Of a stretch of 64,000 nucleotides of DNA, positions 1 through 8,789 are shown piece after piece. The DNA is from Streptomyces antibioticus (GTDB lineage: Bacteria; Actinomycetota; Actinomycetes; Streptomycetales; Streptomycetaceae). Position 1 is the first letter of the stretch; every line of letters begins with the position of its first letter. The position numbers were made by a program, and so were the translations under genes. Location: the NCBI RefSeq assembly GCF_001514065.1, contig NZ_KQ948430.1:1-64000 (forward strand), given 5' to 3'. A model generated the notes under the pieces. It made no database searches. It was not told the DNA's origin and saw only the letters and a list, made by a program, of their open reading frames with translations.

Positions 1-379
1 AAGAGACTCTCTCGGGCTTTCCTCCGGGTGCTTCCCTTCGGTGTTCCAAACTCTATCAGTGTTTTTCCGGCCCTCTGACCACCCTCCCGCAGGCATGCAG
101 AAGGAGATCCAGAGATAGGATCTGACAAGTTTGGTTGCTGCCAGGCAAGGACGCTTGGTGACGTCGCTCAACCCCGGGCAGGAGTACGACTGTACACGGG
201 GCTTCGGAGCACACGCAAATCGATTTGGGCTATGGTCTAGACCACCTGTCGGCGACCGTGCAGCGGGGGCGGGCTCTCACGCGGAACCCGTACTTCATAT
301 GACATACCCTGCTGAACAGTGCGCCGTCCGGTACAGGCAGTGACGGCCCATTCACATCTCCACCCCTGGGAGGCTTCCC
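1..379. other. Upstream region of crr-ptsI
   Basis: This 379-base stretch holds no gene I can support. The first ~130 bases are less GC-rich than the rest of the window and look intergenic; a gene to the left, if any, lies outside. The stretch contains the DasR site annotated separately and, just before crr, the ribosome binding site GGGAGG six bases from the ATG at 380. I could not assign a -10/-35 pair with confidence. Confidence 0.6.
231..246. promoter_or_regulatory. DasR-responsive element (dre) of crr-ptsI
   Basis: The 12-base core TGGTCTAGACCA (233-244) is a perfect palindrome and matches the DasR consensus ACTGGTCTAGACCACT at nearly every position. DasR is the GntR-type N-acetylglucosamine-responsive repressor of Streptomyces, and crr-ptsI is a known target in S. 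coelicolor. The site is about 135 bases upstream of the crr start, consistent with repression of the phosphotransferase operon when no glucosamine-phosphate ligand is present. Confidence 0.9.
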
Positions 380-829
380 ATGACCACCGTGACGTCCCCT
401 CTTGCAGGACGCGCCATCGGACTGGCTTCCGTGCCCGATCCGGTCTTCTCCGGGGCCATGGTCGGCCCGGGTACGGCGATCGATCCCGTGCGTGAGCCTT
501 CCGAGGCTGTCGCGCCCGTCGACGGAGTCATCGTCTCGCTTCACCCGCACGCCTTCGTCGTCGTCGACGACCAGGGCCACGGCGTGCTCACTCACCTCGG
601 TATCGACACCGTGCAGCTCAACGGCGAGGGTTTCGAGCTGCTCGTGAACAAGGGCGACACCGTGACGCGCGGCCAGAGCGTCGTGCGGTGGAACCCGGCT
701 GCCGTGGAGGCGGCCGGAAAGTCGCCGGTCTGCCCGGTCGTGGCGCTCGAGGCCACGGCCGAGGCCCTCTCCGATCTGCGTAACAGCGGCGAGGTGAAGG
801 CCGGCGACAGCCTCTTCGCCTGGGCATAA
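380..829 (+). CDS. crr: PTS glucose-family EIIA component
   Basis: The 149-residue single-domain EIIA protein of the sugar phosphotransferase system accepts phosphate from HPr and passes it to membrane EIIB/EIIC partners, mainly for N-acetylglucosamine in Streptomyces. The EIIA-Glc signature is clear: HPHAFVV around residues 55-61 and HLGIDTVQLNGEGF from residue 72, with His72 matching the phosphorylated histidine of E. coli EIIA-Glc and His57 the second active-site histidine. The ATG start is preceded by GGGAGG. The ptsI gene follows after 79 bases on the same strand, so both probably come from the dre-controlled promoter. Length is normal for a stand-alone EIIA. No HPr gene is in the window. 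Confidence 0.95.
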   Translation: MTTVTSPLAGRAIGLASVPDPVFSGAMVGPGTAIDPVREPSEAVAPVDGVIVSLHPHAFVVVDDQGHGVLTHLGIDTVQLNGEGFELLVNKGDTVTRGQSVVRWNPAAVEAAGKSPVCPVVALEATAEALSDLRNSGEVKAGDSLFAWA

Positions 830-908
830 CGTCGATCCCGTCGTATGACGGCATGTAGTGGCAACCACCGCGGCGGCGGGACCCGCCGCACTATCGGAGA
901 CGGGTGAG

Positions 909-2579
909 ATGGAAGCAACGCTGCGAGGCGTCGGCGTGAGCCACGGTGTGGCCATCGGCGAGGTTCGGCACATGGGAACGGCGGTTCTCGAACCGCCTGC
1001 CAAGCAGATTCCGGCGGAGGACGCGGAGCGCGAACAGGGGCGCGCCCGCAAGGCCGTGGAAGCTGTGGCCGCCGACCTGATGGCGCGCGGCAATCTGGCG
1101 GGTGGTGAGGCCCAGGCCGTGCTCGAGGCCCAGGCCATGATGGCCCAGGACCCGGAGCTGATGGCGGACGTCGACCGGCGTATCGCCGTCGGCAGCACGG
1201 CCGAGCGTGCCGTGTACGACGCGTTCGCGGCGTACCGTGAGCTGCTGGCAGGTGCCGGTGAGTACCTCGCCGGTCGGGTCGCCGACCTCGATGACGTGCG
1301 GAATCGTATCGTCGCTCGTCTGCTCGGGGTTCCCATGCCGGGTGTCCCGGACAGTGACGAGCCCTATGTCCTGGTGGCGCGTGATCTGGCGCCCGCCGAC
1401 ACGGCTCTGTTGGACCCGACGCTGGTTCTCGGTTTTGTGACCGAGGAAGGCGGGCCCACGAGCCACAGCGCGATTCTGGCGCGGGCGCTCGGTGTCCCGG
1501 CTGTCGTTGCTCTGCCGGGCGCCGGTGAGCTGGCCGAAGGCACGGTGATCGCCGTCGACGGCAGCACCGGCGACATCTTCGTCGAGCCGAGCGAGGAGAA
1601 GAAGTCGGAGCTGGAGGCGGCCGCTGCCGAGCGCAAGGCGGCGCTCTCGGCGTCGACCGGGCCGGGTGCCACGGCCGACGGTCACAAGGTGCCGCTGCTG
1701 GCCAACGTCGGTGGTCCGGCGGACGTGCCGGCCGCGGTGGAGGCCGGTGCCGAGGGTGTGGGTCTGTTCCGTACGGAGTTCCTCTTCCTGGACGACAGCA
1801 AGAACGCCCCGTCGGAGGAGAAGCAGGTCGAGGCCTACCGGCAGGTTCTCGAGGCCTTCCCCGAGGGTCGTGTGGTCGTCCGTGTGCTGGATGCCGGCGC
1901 GGACAAGCCGCTGGACTTCCTGACGCCTGGCGACGAGCCGAACCCGGCGCTGGGTGTGCGTGGTCTGCGCACGTTGCTCGACCACCCCGAGGTGCTGCGC
2001 ACGCAGCTGACGGCCTTGGCGAAGGCCGCTGACGGGCTGCCGGTCTATCTCGAGGTCATGGCCCCGATGGTGGCGGACCGTACGGATGCCAAGGCGTTCG
2101 CCGACGCGTGTCGTGCGGCGGGGTTGCAGGCGAAGTTCGGCGCGATGGTGGAGATCCCGTCCGCCGCGCTGCGGGCGCGGTCGATTCTGCAGGAGGTCGA
2201 GTTCCTGTCGCTGGGGACGAACGACCTCGCGCAGTACACCTTCGCCGCGGACCGTCAGGTGGGTGCGGTGTCGCGGCTGCAGGATCCGTGGCAGCCCGCT
2301 CTGCTCGACCTGGTCGCGCTGTCCGCGGAGGCGGCGAAGGCCGAGGGCAAGAGCTGTGGTGTCTGCGGTGAGGCCGCGTCCGACCCGCTGCTCGCCTGTG
2401 TGCTGACCGGTCTGGGGGTCACCTCGCTCTCCATGGGGGCGGCGTCGATTCCTTGTGTACGGGCGACTCTGGCGAAGTACACGCTGGCGCAGTGCGAGCG
2501 TGCCGCTGCTGCCGCGCGTGCTGCGGACAGTGCCGACGAGGCGCGCAATGCCGCTCAGGCGGTGCTGTCCGGCGAGTAG
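909..2579 (+). CDS. ptsI: PTS enzyme I (phosphoenolpyruvate-protein phosphotransferase)
   Basis: Enzyme I takes phosphate from phosphoenolpyruvate and transfers it to HPr, the first step of PTS sugar uptake, in the cytoplasm. The 556-residue protein has the expected order: N-terminal HPr-binding and swivelling phosphohistidine domain with GGPTSHSAI (His186 is the phosphorylated residue), then the C-terminal PEP-binding barrel with MVEIPSAA, LSLGTNDLAQYTFAADR and the GVCGEAASD loop. I chose the ATG at 909 because GGAGACGGGTGAG precedes it; an in-frame GTG at 858 would add 17 residues but has no good ribosome site. It is cotranscribed with crr and followed directly by a strong terminator. Confidence 0.96.
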   Translation: MEATLRGVGVSHGVAIGEVRHMGTAVLEPPAKQIPAEDAEREQGRARKAVEAVAADLMARGNLAGGEAQAVLEAQAMMAQDPELMADVDRRIAVGSTAERAVYDAFAAYRELLAGAGEYLAGRVADLDDVRNRIVARLLGVPMPGVPDSDEPYVLVARDLAPADTALLDPTLVLGFVTEEGGPTSHSAILARALGVPAVVALPGAGELAEGTVIAVDGSTGDIFVEPSEEKKSELEAAAAERKAALSASTGPGATADGHKVPLLANVGGPADVPAAVEAGAEGVGLFRTEFLFLDDSKNAPSEEKQVEAYRQVLEAFPEGRVVVRVLDAGADKPLDFLTPGDEPNPALGVRGLRTLLDHPEVLRTQLTALAKAADGLPVYLEVMAPMVADRTDAKAFADACRAAGLQAKFGAMVEIPSAALRARSILQEVEFLSLGTNDLAQYTFAADRQVGAVSRLQDPWQPALLDLVALSAEAAKAEGKSCGVCGEAASDPLLACVLTGLGVTSLSMGAASIPCVRATLAKYTLAQCERAAAAARAADSADEARNAAQAVLSGE

Positions 2580-2605
2580 TCGGCTCGCTGTCGGTCTTGT
2601 TGATG

Positions 2606-2639
2606 GAGGGGCGCTCCACCTTTCGGTGGGGCGCCCCTC
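2606..2639. terminator. Bidirectional terminator after ptsI
   Basis: A 15-base stem (GAGGGGCGCTCCACC at 2606-2620 with GGTGGGGCGCCCCTC at 2625-2639, one G-U pair) closes a TTTC tetraloop and is followed by a pyrimidine-rich TTCTTCT stretch. It lies between the ptsI stop and the stop of the convergent gene at 2649, so it can serve both strands. Confidence 0.85.
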
Positions 2640-2648
2640 TTCTTCTGC

Positions 2649-3542
2649 TCAGTGGCGGTGTCCTGGCGTCGGGCCTGCCGGTCCGAGGTCCGGCGGTACG
2701 CAGTAGTCGACGTCGGATTCCGGTGAGATGAGGTCGCCGGATTCGACGTCGGTGCAGTAGGCGTCGAACACCTCGCCCGCGGTCAGGGGCTCGAGGCCTT
2801 CGCCGCGCAGCCGCCAGCCGTAGATGCGGTCGGTGGCACCGGGTGCGCTGGTGCGCATGACGAGTCCGCCGGGGCTCTGGGTGGCGAGGCCGAGGGCGAG
2901 GACCGTGGTGAATTCGAGGGCTTCGGCCTCGTCCAGCTGGACGTCTCCGTCGGCGCCCGAGTCCGCGTGGAGGACCGCGATGAGTGTTTCGGGTGCTCCC
3001 GAGACGCTGCAGACGAGGTGTCGGTTGCCTGGAGGTGCGGTGTCGAGGATGCGGGCGAGGAGGCCGGAGGCCCTGGTGAAGGCGGCTCGGCCGATGTCCT
3101 CGCCGCAGGAGGCGCAGGCACCGAGGCGGGCCAGGAGTGTGGATGCGTACTCCCAGGTGGCCTGGCGGACGGCTTCGTCGATCAGGGCCGGCACGAGGTC
3201 GGCCAAGGGGCGGCCGTCGTACGGGATGGTCGGGCCCGTGGCGGCGAGTTCGGCGGTGAAGCGCGTGCGGCTGGACGGGATGTCCGGGTCGAGGCCGGTG
3301 TCCGCGCAGAAGTGGGCGTACTCATCCGGGTCGAACAGGGCGACCGTGGTGTGGCTGCCCTGGGAGGCGCGGGTGCGTAGGAGCGCTTCGACCTGTTGGA
3401 GATAGCGGGTGTGGTCGTCGAAGGTGAAGCTGCGGTAGCGGCGCATGGCCCGGAAGTCGTGCTCGTCGGTGAGCACGCCGATGGTGCCGGCGATTTCGCG
3501 GCGCAGGACGCGTCGCATGGTCTGGTGGTCGGTGTGTGCCAC
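2649..3542 (-). CDS. Hypothetical actinobacterial protein
   Basis: I do not recognise a named family. The 297-residue soluble protein has no signal peptide or membrane segment. A Cys-x2-Cys pair (ACASCGED, about residue 157) in the middle could bind a metal, but there is no second pair nearby. The C-terminal half is acidic. The start is the GTG at 3542, which follows AGGGGGAAAA; a longer reading from 3575 has no better signal. Convergent to ptsI across a shared terminator and upstream of no obvious operon partner. Codon use is typical of the region, so the gene is real; function unknown. Confidence 0.75.
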   Translation of the reverse strand: MAHTDHQTMRRVLRREIAGTIGVLTDEHDFRAMRRYRSFTFDDHTRYLQQVEALLRTRASQGSHTTVALFDPDEYAHFCADTGLDPDIPSSRTRFTAELAATGPTIPYDGRPLADLVPALIDEAVRQATWEYASTLLARLGACASCGEDIGRAAFTRASGLLARILDTAPPGNRHLVCSVSGAPETLIAVLHADSGADGDVQLDEAEALEFTTVLALGLATQSPGGLVMRTSAPGATDRIYGWRLRGEGLEPLTAGEVFDAYCTDVESGDLISPESDVDYCVPPDLGPAGPTPGHRH

Positions 3543-3654
3543 TTTTCCCCCTGTGCACAGACGATCAATGCTCACTCACAGTAATCGGCGGCACTGACAT
3601 CGGGGTCGGCTGGGGATGCCGCCGCCGGCGCGGGGCGTCGGCGGCGGCTTCGGT

Positions 3655-5622
3655 TCAGGCGCGTTTGCGGGCCAGGTCCTCGTAGAAGTGGAGCAGGTCG
3701 AGGTTGTCGATGGAGCCCGGGTTGACTGCCTTGTCCAAGGGGGTGCCCTGGAGCAGCCGCTTGACGGGGACCTCGATGCGCTTCCCGGTGAGGGTGTGCG
3801 GGATGCCGGGCACTTCGATGATCTCGTCGGGGATGTGGCGCGGTGAGAGCTGTTCGCGGATCGTCTGCTTGATGCGGCCGAGGAGGTCCTCGTCCAGCGT
3901 GGTCCCGGGGGTCAGGTGCACGAAGAGGGGCATCCAGTAGCCGCCGTCGGGCTGCTCGATGCCGATGACGAGGGATTCCTTGATCTCGGGGAGGCGCTCG
4001 ACGGCTTCGTAGATGTCGGCCGAGCCCATGCGTACGCCCTGGCGGTTGAGCGTCGAGTCGGAGCGGCCGTGGATGACGACGGAGCCACGGGAGGTGATGG
4101 TGATCCAGTCGCCGTGGCGCCACACGCCGGGGTAGGTGTCGAAGTAGCTGTCGTGGTAGCGGCTGCCGTCGGGGTCGTTCCAGAAGTGGATCGGCATCGA
4201 CGGCATGGGGTTGGTGACGACGAGCTCGCCCACCTCGTCGACGAGGGGCTTTCCGCTGGGGTCCCAGGACTGGAGGTCGGTGCCGAGGCCGGCTGCCTGG
4301 AGTTCGCCCATGTGGACGGGAAGGGTCGGGACGGCGCCGGCGAAGCAGGAGCAGACGTCGGTGCCGCCGCTGACGCTGGCGATCCAGAGGTCGTCGCGGA
4401 CCTCGTCGTGCAGCCAGCGGAATCCGTCGGGTGGCAGGGGTGAGCCGGTGGTGGCCACGCACTGGACCTCGGAGAGGTCGAAGTCGCGGCCGGGGTGCAC
4501 GCCTGCTTTGCGGCAGGCCATGACGTACGCGGCCGAGGTGCCGTAGAGCGTGGCTCCGGTGCGTTCGGCGATCCGCCATTGGGCGCTGGTGTCGGGGTAG
4601 CCGGGGCTGCCGTCGTAGAGGACGATCGTGGTGCCGGTGAGCAGGCCGGAGACGAGGAAGTTCCACATCATCCAGCCGGTCGAGGTGTACCAGAAGAAAC
4701 GGTCCTCGGGGCCGAGGTCGCAGTGCAGGCCGAGTTGTTTGAGGTGCTCGACGAGGATGCCGCCCTGGGACTGGACGATGGCCTTGGGAAGGCCGGTCGT
4801 GCCGGAGGAGTAGAGCACCCACAGCGGGTGGTCGAAAGGCACCTGTTCGAAGGTGGGTTCGACGTCGGCGCTCGTCAGGGCGGACCAGTCCAGGGCGCCT
4901 TCCGGGGCCTCGGTGCCGAGGAGCGGGATGTGGACGACGGCTCGCAGGGTGGGCAGTTCGCGGCGGAGTTCGGCGACGGTGTCGCGGCGGTCGTGCTCCT
5001 TGCCGCCGTAGCGGTAGCCGTCGACGGTGAACAGGACGACGGGTTCGACCTGCTGGAAGCGGTCGAGGACGCTGCGGGCGCCGAAGTCGGGGGCGCAGGA
5101 GGTCCAGACGCCGCCGACCGCGGCCGTGGCGAGGAGGGCGACGACCGCCTGCGGGATGTTGGGGAGGTAGCCGCTGACGCGGTCGCCGGGGCGTACGCCG
5201 AGCGTGCGGAGTTCGGCCGCGAGGGAGCCGACCTGGCGGCGCAGTTCGGACCAGCTGACGGGGCGTGGCTCGTGGGTCTCGTCGACATGCAGGAGGGCCG
5301 GTTCGTCCGCGCGGGTGGTGGCCGCGCGCAGGGCGTGTTCGGCGTAGTTCAGGGTCGCGCCGGGGAACCACTGGGCGCCGGGCATCGAGCGGTGGCCCAG
5401 TACGCGCGCGTAGGGGGTGGAGAACCGTACGTCGAACCATTCCGTGACGGCTTTCCAGAAGGTGTCGAGCTCGTCGACCGACCAGCGGTGCAGTGCGGGA
5501 TAGCCGCCGTCGGAGGGGGCGCCGTGGTGTTCGGCGGCCCAGGCCTGGAAGCTGGTGACCTGTGCCCGTGCGATACGTTCCGGATCGGGCTGCCAGAGCG
5601 GCTGGGGGTTCACGGTCGACAT
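3655..5622 (-). CDS. aacS: Acetoacetate-CoA ligase (acetoacetyl-CoA synthetase)
   Basis: ATP-dependent ligase that activates acetoacetate to acetoacetyl-CoA by way of an acyl-adenylate, feeding ketone bodies or branched-chain degradation products into lipid metabolism. At 655 residues it has the full AacS length. The AMP-binding signature YSSGTTGLPKAIVQSQGG (about residues 275-292) is present, as are a long family-specific N-terminal region with WFPGATLNYAEHAL and the C-terminal domain ending in LTGKRIEVPVKRLLQG, whose lysine is the usual adenylation lysine. The ATG at 5622 starts MSTVNPQPLW; the open frame extends much further upstream but only as antisense to the GH31 gene. Monocistronic and divergent from that gene. 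Confidence 0.92.
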   Translation of the reverse strand: MSTVNPQPLWQPDPERIARAQVTSFQAWAAEHHGAPSDGGYPALHRWSVDELDTFWKAVTEWFDVRFSTPYARVLGHRSMPGAQWFPGATLNYAEHALRAATTRADEPALLHVDETHEPRPVSWSELRRQVGSLAAELRTLGVRPGDRVSGYLPNIPQAVVALLATAAVGGVWTSCAPDFGARSVLDRFQQVEPVVLFTVDGYRYGGKEHDRRDTVAELRRELPTLRAVVHIPLLGTEAPEGALDWSALTSADVEPTFEQVPFDHPLWVLYSSGTTGLPKAIVQSQGGILVEHLKQLGLHCDLGPEDRFFWYTSTGWMMWNFLVSGLLTGTTIVLYDGSPGYPDTSAQWRIAERTGATLYGTSAAYVMACRKAGVHPGRDFDLSEVQCVATTGSPLPPDGFRWLHDEVRDDLWIASVSGGTDVCSCFAGAVPTLPVHMGELQAAGLGTDLQSWDPSGKPLVDEVGELVVTNPMPSMPIHFWNDPDGSRYHDSYFDTYPGVWRHGDWITITSRGSVVIHGRSDSTLNRQGVRMGSADIYEAVERLPEIKESLVIGIEQPDGGYWMPLFVHLTPGTTLDEDLLGRIKQTIREQLSPRHIPDEIIEVPGIPHTLTGKRIEVPVKRLLQGTPLDKAVNPGSIDNLDLLHFYEDLARKRA

Positions 5623-5835
5623 GGGGCGGCTCCCGGACTGTGCGCGTCGTGTGCGTCGTCCGCGCACGGGCGGGGGTGTGCGCGTGACGCGGATGACACG
5701 GACGATGCCATGTGATCGACTTCTGCACCAGGGTGCGCCCCACATAGTCCGTGTCGTGAAGATGTGGTCCCGGCACGGGTGAACGGCAGTTGAACGACAC
5801 GCGCGCGTGGGGCGGTCAGTGGCAGGGTGAACAGC

Positions 5836-8202
5836 ATGAACGGTCGTGACCTGGTGCGTTCGATGAAGGCGGTCGGTTCGGTGGGGGCGGCCCAGAGGTT
5901 GCGTACCGTACGGGCTGCTTGGCGTACGCGGCGTGCCGATGCCGCCGGGCTGCCGGCGCGGGGGGCCGAGCGGGCGCGCGTGCCCGGCCCGGTGCAGGAC
6001 GTGGAACCCGGGCCCGGAGGCGGGGTGATCCGGTTCAGCCGTTCCGAGCTGCGGATCACGGTGGCGGTCAACGGGGCGGTGTTCTGGGGCTGGGACGGTG
6101 CGGATCCCGAGCCGTCGTACGCCTTGGCGGGCCGGTCTCCGGAGCCGGATCCGCGGGCGGTGCTGGAGCCGGACAAGGACGGCGGGTGGCGGGTGGTGGC
6201 CGAGCGGGCCACGGTCGTCGTCTCGCGGCACGGTGCGGTCGAGGTGCAGACGCCCGGCGGGGTGACTCTGCGCCGGGATCTGCCGCCGCGCTGGTGGGAG
6301 CCGGTCGACGGGGGTGCGGGGCGCTGGATGCAGCGGTCGGAGGTCTCGGCGGACGCCCGCTTCTTCGGGCTGGGCGGGCGGGCCTCGGGGCCGCGGCTGC
6401 GGGACGGCACGTACCGGCTGTGGAACACCGACCCCGGGCATGCCTTCGGTCCGGGGGATGACCCGCTGTACCTGACGATGCCGGTGCAGCTGGTGGTGGC
6501 CGACGCGGCCACGCATCTGGTGTTCCACGACACCACGTGGGACGGCACGGTGACCTTGCGGGAGGGCGAGGAGGGGGCCGGTTCCGGGCACGACCGGCCT
6601 GGATCGAGCGAACTGCGGATGTCCGGCGGTCCGTTGCGCTGCTGGGTGATGGTCGGTACTCCCGCGCGCGTGCTGCTCGCCTGGGCCTCGCTCACGGGTG
6701 CGCCGGCGCTGCCGCCGGCTTGGGCGCTGGGCTATCAGCACGCGCGGTGGGGGTTCGGGAGCGAGCAGGAGGTGCGGCGGATCGTCGCGGGCTATCAGGA
6801 GCGCGATCTGCCGTTGGACGCCGTCCATCTGGACATAGACCACTTCCACGAGCACCAGGTGTTCACCGTCGACCACGACCGCTTCCCCAAGCTGCCCCGG
6901 CTCTCCGCGGATCTGCGGCGGGACGGGGTCCGGTTGGTGTCGATCGTCGACCCGGCGGTCCGGGCCGAGCCCGGTAATGCCGTGTTCGACGCCGGGACGG
7001 CCATGGACGCGTTCGTCCGGGACGGGGCGGGGCAGCTGGTGCGGGGCGAGGTGTGGCCCGGGGAGTCGGTCTTTCCCGACTTCACGCACGCGCGCGTGCG
7101 CAAGTGGTGGGGCGGACTGTACGAGGAGCGGCTCGGTCAGGGCTTCGCCGGCTTCTGGCACGACATGAACGAGCCCACGTCGTTCGCCGCCTTCGGGGAG
7201 TCGACGCTGCCGCGTTCGGCCCGGCATGCCCTGGAAGGACGGGGCGGCGATCATCGCGAGGCCCACAACGTCTATGCGCTGTGCATGGCTCGGGCCGCCT
7301 ACGAGGGCCTGCGGGAGCTGGCTCCGCACGCGCGGCCGTTCGTGTTCTCGCGGTCCGGGTGGGCCGGCCTGCAACGCTACGGAGGCGCCTGGTCGGGTGA
7401 CGTGGCCACGGGTTGGCCCGGGCTGCGGGCGTCGCTGTCGTTGGTCATGGGGCTGGGGCTGTGCGGGGTGCCGTACTCGGGGCCGGACGTGGGCGGCTTC
7501 GACGGGAGTCCGTCGCCCGAGCTGTATCTGCGGTGGTTGCAACTGGGCGCGTATCTGCCGCTGTTCCGCACGCATGCGAGTCTGCGGGCGGGGCGCCGGG
7601 AGCCGTGGGAGTTCGGGCCCGAGGTGTTGGAGCACGCGCGCGTGGCGCTCGCGGAGCGGCGGCGGCTGTTGCCGTACTTCATGACGCTGGCGCATCTGGC
7701 GCGGCGCACCGGGACGCCCTATGTGCGGCCGGTGTGGTGGGGCATACCGGAGGACCGGGCGCTGCGCGACTGTGAGGACGCCTTCTTGCTGGGTGACTGT
7801 CTGCTGGTGGCGCCGGTGCTCGACCCGGGCGCGGACCGGCGTGCCGTGCAGTTGCCGCGGGGGCGTTGGTACGACACGGCGACGGGGCGGGCGTACGACG
7901 GGCCGGGGCAGATTCTGGTGGACGCCCCTTTGTCGCGGATTCCGGTGCTCGCGCGCGCGGGTGCCGTCCTTCCCGTGCGCGGGGAGGACGGCGGGCTGGA
8001 GCTGGAGGTGTGGGCGCCGGCGCGCGGACGGACCGGTGGCGGGCTGGTCGTGCCGGATGCGGGTGACGGGTGGGAGGAGCCGGAGATCGAGCGGTACGTC
8101 ACCCGCTGGCAGGGCCGGCGGGTGGTCGTCGAGCGAGAGGGTGAGGACGGCGTGAGCACGCCGCCTCACCCGGTGCGGGTACGAGGTGTCGAGGAGCGCT
8201 GA
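5836..8202 (+). CDS. Glycoside hydrolase family 31 alpha-glucosidase
   Basis: Likely cytoplasmic exo-acting alpha-glucosidase or alpha-xylosidase releasing terminal sugars from oligosaccharides by a retaining mechanism. The 788-residue protein has an N-terminal galactose-mutarotase-like beta domain and the catalytic barrel with WHDMNEPTSF, whose Asp443 is the GH31 nucleophile; downstream are RSGWAGLQRYGGAWSGD and GPDVGGFDG, typical substrate-site blocks, then the C-terminal beta domains. No signal peptide. I prefer the ATG at 5836, six bases after AGGGTGA, over a GTG at 5827. The gene overlaps no neighbour and ends 3 bases before the convergent Nudix gene. Exact substrate cannot be read from sequence. 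Confidence 0.9.
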   Translation: MNGRDLVRSMKAVGSVGAAQRLRTVRAAWRTRRADAAGLPARGAERARVPGPVQDVEPGPGGGVIRFSRSELRITVAVNGAVFWGWDGADPEPSYALAGRSPEPDPRAVLEPDKDGGWRVVAERATVVVSRHGAVEVQTPGGVTLRRDLPPRWWEPVDGGAGRWMQRSEVSADARFFGLGGRASGPRLRDGTYRLWNTDPGHAFGPGDDPLYLTMPVQLVVADAATHLVFHDTTWDGTVTLREGEEGAGSGHDRPGSSELRMSGGPLRCWVMVGTPARVLLAWASLTGAPALPPAWALGYQHARWGFGSEQEVRRIVAGYQERDLPLDAVHLDIDHFHEHQVFTVDHDRFPKLPRLSADLRRDGVRLVSIVDPAVRAEPGNAVFDAGTAMDAFVRDGAGQLVRGEVWPGESVFPDFTHARVRKWWGGLYEERLGQGFAGFWHDMNEPTSFAAFGESTLPRSARHALEGRGGDHREAHNVYALCMARAAYEGLRELAPHARPFVFSRSGWAGLQRYGGAWSGDVATGWPGLRASLSLVMGLGLCGVPYSGPDVGGFDGSPSPELYLRWLQLGAYLPLFRTHASLRAGRREPWEFGPEVLEHARVALAERRRLLPYFMTLAHLARRTGTPYVRPVWWGIPEDRALRDCEDAFLLGDCLLVAPVLDPGADRRAVQLPRGRWYDTATGRAYDGPGQILVDAPLSRIPVLARAGAVLPVRGEDGGLELEVWAPARGRTGGGLVVPDAGDGWEEPEIERYVTRWQGRRVVVEREGEDGVSTPPHPVRVRGVEER

Positions 8203-8205
8203 GGC

Positions 8206-8742
8206 TCAGACGTACCGGCCCTCGAACCAGGCCCGTACCGCGCGCGTGTGCAGCGGGAAAGCAAGCTCCTCGGGCCTGCGCAGGAGGTGCCAGCCCTCTG
8301 TCTCGTCCGTCGCGGCGGACGCGGGCAGGCTCTCCACCGGGCGCTCGGGCAGGGACCCGAACAGCAGGAGGTGCCCGTCGGGTGAGCTCATGGCGTCGAT
8401 GAGGCGTACGTCGCGGCTCGCCGCGTCGATGCCGGTCTCCTCCTTGAGTTCGCGGACGACGGCCTGGCGCCAGTCCTCACGGTCGTCGATGTAGCCGCCG
8501 GGCAGGGCGATGCCCCCGCGCGCGGGGGCGATGGTGCGGGTGATGACGACGAGGCCGGTGCCTTTGGTGTCGTACACGGGCTGGAGGGCCACCGCGACCG
8601 GGAGCGGGTTGCGGTAGGCCACGGTGGCGCAGGCGGGGCAGGTGCGGGGCCAACCGGTGACGCCCTCTCCGAAGGGCGTTCCGCAGCTCGAACAGTGGGA
8701 GTCGGGCGCGGAGTTGGGGGTGGGGTGCTGAGTTTCGGACAC
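8206..8742 (-). CDS. Zinc-ribbon Nudix hydrolase
   Basis: Predicted pyrophosphohydrolase acting on a nucleoside diphosphate-X compound such as NADH, ADP-ribose or an oxidised nucleotide. The 178-residue protein starts with a zinc ribbon (CSSCG about residue 17 and CPAC about residue 36), a layout seen in NudC-like and related enzymes, and then has a complete Nudix box from GGYIDD to REL-EETGI (about residues 81-104). The start is a GTG at 8742 without a strong ribosome site. Convergent with the alpha-glucosidase gene, three bases apart. Substrate is inferred only at class level. Confidence 0.88.
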   Translation of the reverse strand: MSETQHPTPNSAPDSHCSSCGTPFGEGVTGWPRTCPACATVAYRNPLPVAVALQPVYDTKGTGLVVITRTIAPARGGIALPGGYIDDREDWRQAVVRELKEETGIDAASRDVRLIDAMSSPDGHLLLFGSLPERPVESLPASAATDETEGWHLLRRPEELAFPLHTRAVRAWFEGRYV

Positions 8743-8789
8743 GCGGCGGACTGTATCCGATCATCGGAGGGGCGTCTTCCGGGGGCGGC

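Noticed and set aside
5623-8169. Very long minus-strand open frame continuing upstream of the acetoacetyl-CoA synthetase
   Set aside because: It is antisense to the GH31 gene, which has clear catalytic motifs; the AacS domain starts at the ATG at 5622. High GC leaves few stops on the opposite strand.
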